Part shown: positions 5,439 through 8,944 of the stretch, in pieces
Layout of the letters: each line of letters opens with the position of its first letter
Position numbering within the stretch: position 1 is the first letter of the stretch
Assembly (NCBI GenBank): GCA_023250495.1
Contig: JAHFAP010000126.1
Location: forward strand, 1-8,944
Direction: 5' to 3'
DNA: 8,944 bases
Source of the DNA: Deltaproteobacteria bacterium
Lineage (GTDB): Bacteria; Desulfobacterota; Binatia; UBA9968
The notes under the pieces: generated by a model
The model's input: the letters and a program-made list of their open reading frames with translations, nothing else
Told to the model about the DNA's origin: nothing
The model's database searches: none
Made by a program: the position numbers and the translations under genes

Positions 5439-6695
5439 CTACTCGCTCTCTTCCAGATCGACGCTCTTGGCCGCCCCTGTGTGTCTTGCCGGTTCGCGCA
5501 GGAACAGGAGAACGGCCATGCCTAGGAGGTAGGATCCCGAGATCACAGTGAAGGCGTAGCTGAAACCGAAGTTCTGCATGATCCATCCTGTCAGCAGGGT
5601 CCAGACCGGCGCAGAGACGAAGCCGATGAAGTAGTACAGGCTGAAGGCCGCGTCGAGAGTGCTTTCATCCGAGACATCGCTCAAGAGCGCCTGGGTGAGC
5701 GTCTGGCGCGACGTCACAACGGTCCCGTATAGAATCAGATTCGCAAAGAGTTCCAGGGAGACGCTCGATTGCCATGCCAGCCAGAGGGTCGTGAGGGCCG
5801 AGAGCAGGAGGGATACCTGGATGGTGCGCGCCCGGCTGAAGCGATCCGAGATCCAGCCCCATATGACCGGGCCGACAAGCCCCCCTAGCTGAAGCAAGGT
5901 AAAGAGAAACGCCGCATAGGTCGCCTCTACGTGGAGGTCATTCACGAAATGGGGGATAAGGTAGGTGACATTGACTCCCTGCCCGCGTCCCGCGGCGCCG
6001 GCCATCAGCACCAGAGAGACGACAAGAATATTTCTGTTCTGCAGGCATCTCTTGTAAGCCTCCCAGCCCTCGTAAGAGAGTCTTGATTTTCTTGCCTCCG
6101 AAGAGGCGGGACGGAGCTGCTCCCGAAAGAGAAGACAGGCGGCGCCCATCACCACGCTCGGTATTCCGACAAGATAGAAAATCCCTCTCCACCCCATGTA
6201 AACGAGAAGCACGCCTGCCAGGATCGGTGCTAAAAGGGTGCCGAGGTTGCCTGCGATGCTATGAACTGCCAAGGCCCGTCCTCTGGATCCGCCGTAGTAG
6301 GACGCCAGTATGCTCGATCCTACCGGGTGCTGGGGGCTGGAGCCTATTCCGCCGAACAGGCGCGCGCCCAAGACAAACCGATAGCTCGGAGCGAATCCAG
6401 TGGCCAAGACGGAAAGGCCGAGCGCGATGTTTCCGAGGCCCAACATGACGGCCCTTTTAACGCGCGCGGCGATGAGGCCGTAGATCGCCTGGAGCAAATT
6501 GCCGACCATGTTGTATGCGGCGGTGAGAGCACCGATCTCAACATAGCCAAAGCCCAGCTCTTTCATCATGACAGGGTAGAGCACGCCGATCATGGAGGAC
6601 TGGAAATGGTTGAAGAGGTGAGTGCCGCAGACGATGCTGAAGACAGCTTTACGCTCGAAGGATTTTTCCCGAGGTGCGGGAGATGTGTCAGCCAT
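5439..6695 (-). CDS. MFS transporter, fosmidomycin-resistance (Fsr)-like subgroup
   Basis: A 418-aa hydrophobic protein with about 12 predicted membrane segments and a hydrophilic central loop at about 191-222 (REQLRPASSEARKSR...), as usual for the major facilitator superfamily. The first helix carries HLFNHFQSS (27-35), reminiscent of the H-x-x-N motif in Fsr-like carriers. GGIGSSPQHPVGSS (115-128) resembles the G-rich His-Pro stretch of that subgroup, and GWISDRFSRAR (280-290) is the MFS motif-A equivalent in the second half. It would move a small organic molecule across the inner membrane by proton coupling; in this setting import or export of an organic acid is a reasonable inference, and drug efflux is an alternative. 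A GAGAG ribosome binding site lies about 8 nt before the ATG. It is the first gene of a likely two-gene operon with the rhodanese gene and is divergent from the racemase-like gene. Confidence 0.9.
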   Translation of the reverse strand: MADTSPAPREKSFERKAVFSIVCGTHLFNHFQSSMIGVLYPVMMKELGFGYVEIGALTAAYNMVGNLLQAIYGLIAARVKRAVMLGLGNIALGLSVLATGFAPSYRFVLGARLFGGIGSSPQHPVGSSILASYYGGSRGRALAVHSIAGNLGTLLAPILAGVLLVYMGWRGIFYLVGIPSVVMGAACLLFREQLRPASSEARKSRLSYEGWEAYKRCLQNRNILVVSLVLMAGAAGRGQGVNVTYLIPHFVNDLHVEATYAAFLFTLLQLGGLVGPVIWGWISDRFSRARTIQVSLLLSALTTLWLAWQSSVSLELFANLILYGTVVTSRQTLTQALLSDVSDESTLDAAFSLYYFIGFVSAPVWTLLTGWIMQNFGFSYAFTVISGSYLLGMAVLLFLREPARHTGAAKSVDLEESE

Positions 6696-6722
6696 GATGC
6701 TCTCTCAGGTTGCTGGCTCCCC

Positions 6723-6750
6723 AATATAGAGTCTTTTCGCGCGAATTCAA
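6723..6750 (-). promoter_or_regulatory. Candidate promoter for the MFS-rhodanese operon
   Basis: On the minus strand TTGAAT (6750-6745) and TATATT (6728-6723) are spaced by 16 bp, four and five of six consensus matches respectively. Transcription would start near 6716, about 20 nt before the ATG. The divergent racemase-like gene shares this 128-bp intergenic region. For that gene the best plus-strand candidate is weak: TTCATT 6768-6773, 17 bp, TAATAT 6791-6796. Confidence 0.4.
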
Positions 6751-6823
6751 ATCCCAAAGCCATCTCTTTCATTTTCTGTCGTCTTTGAGTTAATATCCGG
6801 CATCGTTTTGAAGGGAGATTGAG

Positions 6824-7549
6824 ATGTCCTACACTAGCTGGAGAGGGGTAATCGGTTTGATCAAGCCGACGCATAGACCGGGGTCGCTGGAGGAATTCAT
6901 CCGGCTGCTGCCGGAAGGGATCGGCGTGATCCCGTTGTTTGTGGGATTTCAGCGCGGAAGCGAGGACGAGTTTCGTGAGGCCCTCCGCGCTTACGAGAAG
7001 CGGGTTGATGAGTTGGCTGAGTTGGGAGTAGATATGATCCACCCGGAAGGCGCGCCTCCCTTTATGGTGCATGGTTACAAGGGCGAGCAAGAGATTGTCC
7101 GAGCGTGGGAGAAAAAGCATGAAATCCCAATCGTCACCGCGGGCATGACCCAGGTCGAAGCCTTGCGCGCTCTTAAGATCAAGAAGATCCTGGGAGTGAC
7201 CTATTTCACCGGCAAGATCAACGATACATTTACGCGCTACTTTGTCGACGCGGGTTTTGAAGTTCTTGCTATGGAAGGAATTCCCGTCGCCTTCGAAGAT
7301 GTCGGAAGACTCTCCTCTCAGGAAGTCTATGCCCACACCCGGAAGGCTTTTTTGCAGCATGCGGGAGCCGACGCGATCTACATGCTGGGCTCCGGCTGGC
7401 GCACCCTGGATATCATCCATCTGTTGGAAGAGGATCTTCAGGTTCCAGTAATCCATCCAGTCCCCGCGCGGGTTTGGGCCGTTCAGAAGCGGCTCCACGT
7501 CAGACAGCCGGTCAAAGGTTACGGCAGGTTGCTCGAAGAGATGCCGTAG
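6824..7549 (+). CDS. Asp/Glu-racemase-superfamily protein (maleate isomerase / arylmalonate decarboxylase-like) without cysteines
   Basis: A 241-aa protein with the two-lobed layout of the maleate cis-trans isomerase, arylmalonate decarboxylase and hydantoin racemase group: GVIGLIKPTHRPG N-terminus, LGVDMIHPEGAPP (67-79), IPIVTAGMTQVEALRAL (101-117), KILGVTYFTGKIN (121-133), GADAIYMLGSGWRTLDII (181-198) and VPVIHPVPARVWAV (207-220). In the family one or two cysteines do the chemistry, usually in Cys-Thr-x loops after the second and fifth strands. By eye G76 and G189 occupy these places, and the whole protein contains no cysteine. R193-T194-L195-D196 of the second loop is kept. It is therefore either a binding protein or an enzyme of altered mechanism; a cofactor-free cysteine-dependent racemase is unlikely. 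The start is well supported by AAGGGAG at 6811-6817. It is transcribed away from the MFS-rhodanese operon, and its product may act on the same class of acids. Confidence 0.85.
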   Translation: MSYTSWRGVIGLIKPTHRPGSLEEFIRLLPEGIGVIPLFVGFQRGSEDEFREALRAYEKRVDELAELGVDMIHPEGAPPFMVHGYKGEQEIVRAWEKKHEIPIVTAGMTQVEALRALKIKKILGVTYFTGKINDTFTRYFVDAGFEVLAMEGIPVAFEDVGRLSSQEVYAHTRKAFLQHAGADAIYMLGSGWRTLDIIHLLEEDLQVPVIHPVPARVWAVQKRLHVRQPVKGYGRLLEEMP

Positions 7550-7594
7550 CTACACCCTTTCTCTCCTTACTTATCTCATTGCAAAGAGCCCACG

Positions 7595-7652
7595 GCCCGC
7601 CGTTCATCGAAGGCCGGGCGGACAGAAGGCTGCTTTTGTAGAAACGGCCTTC
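7595..7652 (+). terminator. Two weak hairpins after the racemase-like gene
   Basis: GCCCG-CC (7595-7601) pairs with GG-C-CGGGC (7612-7619) around a 10-base loop with one bulged base. A second stem GAAGGC (7625-7630) pairs with GCCTTC (7647-7652) around a T-rich loop. Neither is followed by a clean T-run, so a factor-independent terminator is only possible. They begin 46 nt after the stop of the racemase-like gene. The rest of 7550-7700 shows nothing else. Confidence 0.25.
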
Positions 7653-7705
7653 CTCAGTCCATGCCGAGACTGATTTCGCGCGAGAGTCATTGCCAAATAA
7701 AAATG

Positions 7706-7734
7706 TTGACATAAGAAATGGTTGTCTGATACGG
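7706..7734 (+). promoter_or_regulatory. Candidate promoter for the cytochrome c lipoprotein gene
   Basis: A perfect TTGACA (7706-7711) is followed after 16 bp by GATACG (7728-7733), a weak -10. The predicted start near 7741 would give a leader of about 92 nt that includes AT-rich CTTAATAT (7755-7762), a possible alternative -10. The strong -35 with a weak -10 could point to an activator-dependent promoter. Confidence 0.35.
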
Positions 7735-7832
7735 TCCCTTCGCGCACAACATACCCTTAATATCCCGGCGCGGCGTCAAGAGTTTTCCGCCGAGGAAGAG
7801 TACTGTCGCGACTTTGGTCGCAGGGAGGAACG

Positions 7833-8944
7833 ATGGCCATGGCCAGGAACAATTGGCGTAGGATCAGGACCCTGGTGCTGCTCTGTTCGATAATCTTGCC
7901 GGGTTGCGGCAAGGGGCAGCCGCAGCCGGGACAGGTGCTCGACGAGGCGCGGCGCGCCGGCCGGACCGCCGCGTCCTTCCCCGCGGCGGGCGAAGACTAC
8001 TTCCATGACATGGACGGTGGCGGGAAGCTCAACGCGAACCAGATCAAAGGCCGCAACACGTGGATCGTCTGGACCGGCGGGACCGACCGCCTCTGGGATT
8101 TCCTGGCCAACAACAGCTTCGGCTCGCTCGACTTTTTAAAGACGCTGTCTTCCCATCCGGATCCGAGCATGAAGCACTTCAGCCGCGATAATCGCTGGCA
8201 GTATCTCGGTCTGGTCAACGAGCCGTGCTTCGAAAAGCCGACGGGGCCGCGCGCGGATCGCTACGGGCTCTGGTTGGACACGCGCCGGAAGGACTGTCCG
8301 CCGGACCCGTTCGAAGACGAAAAGAAATATCCCGGAGCAAAAGTCGGCGCGCGAGGCAAGAACATCCCCGTGGGGTCGTATTACGGCTATGCTACCGGAA
8401 TCGTCGGCTTGCGTCTTTTCCCCAACCCGGATTTCGACGAGAAGGCTGAAAAGAAATGGAAAGAAAACAGCGAGCGGTTCTACACCGACCCGAAATACTA
8501 TGAGGACAAAAATTTAGTGCGCCCGTATCGCGTGGGCATGACTTGCGCTTTCTGCCATGTCGGCCCCAGCCCGGTGAAGCCTCCCGCGGATCCGGAAAAT
8601 CCCAAGTGGGAAAACCTGAACTCGAACCCCGGCGCGCAGTACTTCTGGATCGACCGGATTTTCTTCTGGAAAAAGGACGAGGCGAACTTTATCTTTCAGT
8701 TGTTCCATACCTCCCTCCCGGGGACGCTGGACACTTCGCTTATCTCCACCGACTACATCAACAATCCGCGCACGATGAACGCCGTCTACAGCGTCGGGCC
8801 GCGCTTGGCGCCGGCTCTGCGGTGGGGCAAGGAGAAGCTGGCTGGCGGAGGTCTCAAGAACAAACAGTTCAACGACTTCCCTCAAACCGCCGCTCTCTCG
8901 CAATACTACCAGGCGCCCGATACGGTGTGGACGCCGCGCGTGCT
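7833..8944 (+). CDS. Lipoprotein c-type cytochrome, 5' part (runs off the window)
   Basis: The frame is open from ATG 7833 to the right edge, giving the first 370 residues. GGGAGGA at 7823-7829 is a strong Shine-Dalgarno just before the start; ATG 7839 is an in-frame alternative. The N-terminus is a lipoprotein signal: basic NNWRRIR, hydrophobic LVLLCSIIL, then the lipobox LPGC with C25 as the lipidated residue. This predicts a periplasmic, membrane-anchored protein. One haem-c attachment site is visible, C238-AF-C241-H242, in the block RPYRVGMTCAFCHVGPSP. Before it lie YDP-type repeats of aromatic residues (FYTDPKYYEDKNLVRPY); after it come PADPENPKWENLNSNPGAQ, PGTLDTSLISTDYINNPRTM and NAVYSVGPRL. 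I recall these as a conserved pattern in large uncharacterised cytochrome c proteins of environmental bacteria, which may carry a further haem domain downstream. Its electron partner and substrate are unknown. It has its own promoter candidate and no evident operon link to the genes on its left. Confidence 0.85.
   Translation, partial: MAMARNNWRRIRTLVLLCSIILPGCGKGQPQPGQVLDEARRAGRTAASFPAAGEDYFHDMDGGGKLNANQIKGRNTWIVWTGGTDRLWDFLANNSFGSLDFLKTLSSHPDPSMKHFSRDNRWQYLGLVNEPCFEKPTGPRADRYGLWLDTRRKDCPPDPFEDEKKYPGAKVGARGKNIPVGSYYGYATGIVGLRLFPNPDFDEKAEKKWKENSERFYTDPKYYEDKNLVRPYRVGMTCAFCHVGPSPVKPPADPENPKWENLNSNPGAQYFWIDRIFFWKKDEANFIFQLFHTSLPGTLDTSLISTDYINNPRTMNAVYSVGPRLAPALRWGKEKLAGGGLKNKQFNDFPQTAALSQYYQAPDTVWTPRV

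Noticed and set aside
5425..5586. Upstream extension of the rhodanese protein to a start at 5586
   Set aside because: The extra 54 residues overlap the MFS gene out of frame and resemble no rhodanese sequence; ATG 5424 leads directly into domain 1.
6590..7498. 302-aa minus-strand frame opposite the racemase-like gene
   Set aside because: It is antisense to a clearly recognisable gene and part of the MFS 5' end, with no motif of its own.
8514..8903. 129-aa minus-strand frame opposite the cytochrome gene
   Set aside because: Antisense to the CXXCH-containing frame; no support.

Overview
The window looks like chromosomal DNA from an uncultivated, fairly GC-rich, free-living bacterium of the soil or sediment type. 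The UbiD decarboxylase, Fsr-like MFS carrier, Cys-less Asp/Glu-racemase homologue and periplasmic cytochrome c lipoprotein resemble content often seen in Rokubacteria, Tectomicrobia, NC10 or deltaproteobacterial metagenome bins. This placement is an impression from gene content, not a phylogenetic result. No rRNA, tRNA or CRISPR array was seen.

Positions 1-2250 are a gene-poor accessory stretch of decayed genes and repeats around one intact gene. It starts with a probable RidA-family fragment (1-99, decayed beyond). Next is a minus-strand remnant (646-260) of an unrecognised cysteine-containing family, broken by an in-frame TGA. An intact minus-strand gene (1767-916) then matches my recollection of the Nmad3 'nucleotide modification associated' family. 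Two diverged direct repeats (686-757 and 2057-2125) flank that gene. Directly upstream of it is a 267-bp gene-free palindromic element (1783-2049) that looks like a MITE or a structured RNA locus.

Positions 2250-7550 hold a compact metabolic block. A UbiD-family prenyl-FMN decarboxylase (2326-3840, +) has its own candidate promoter and overlaps by 9 bp, tail to tail, with a four-domain rhodanese protein (5424-3832, -). The rhodanese lies 14 nt downstream of an MFS transporter (6695-5439, -), so these two probably form one operon. The MFS gene is divergent from a racemase/maleate-isomerase/arylmalonate-decarboxylase-like protein (6824-7549, +) that contains no cysteine, although the family normally uses catalytic cysteines. 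Together the genes suggest uptake and decarboxylation or isomerisation of an aromatic or other unsaturated organic acid; the substrate cannot be told from the sequence.

Positions 7550-8944 hold an intergenic region with weak hairpins and a TTGACA promoter candidate, then the 5' part of a large lipoprotein cytochrome c (7833 to the window edge) with one CXXCH haem site in view. The gene is open at the right edge.

The items most worth a second look are the cysteine-free racemase homologue, the orphan Nmad3 gene flanked by repeats, the palindromic element, the TGA-interrupted gene, and a REP-like palindrome apparently absorbed in frame into the UbiD N-terminus.
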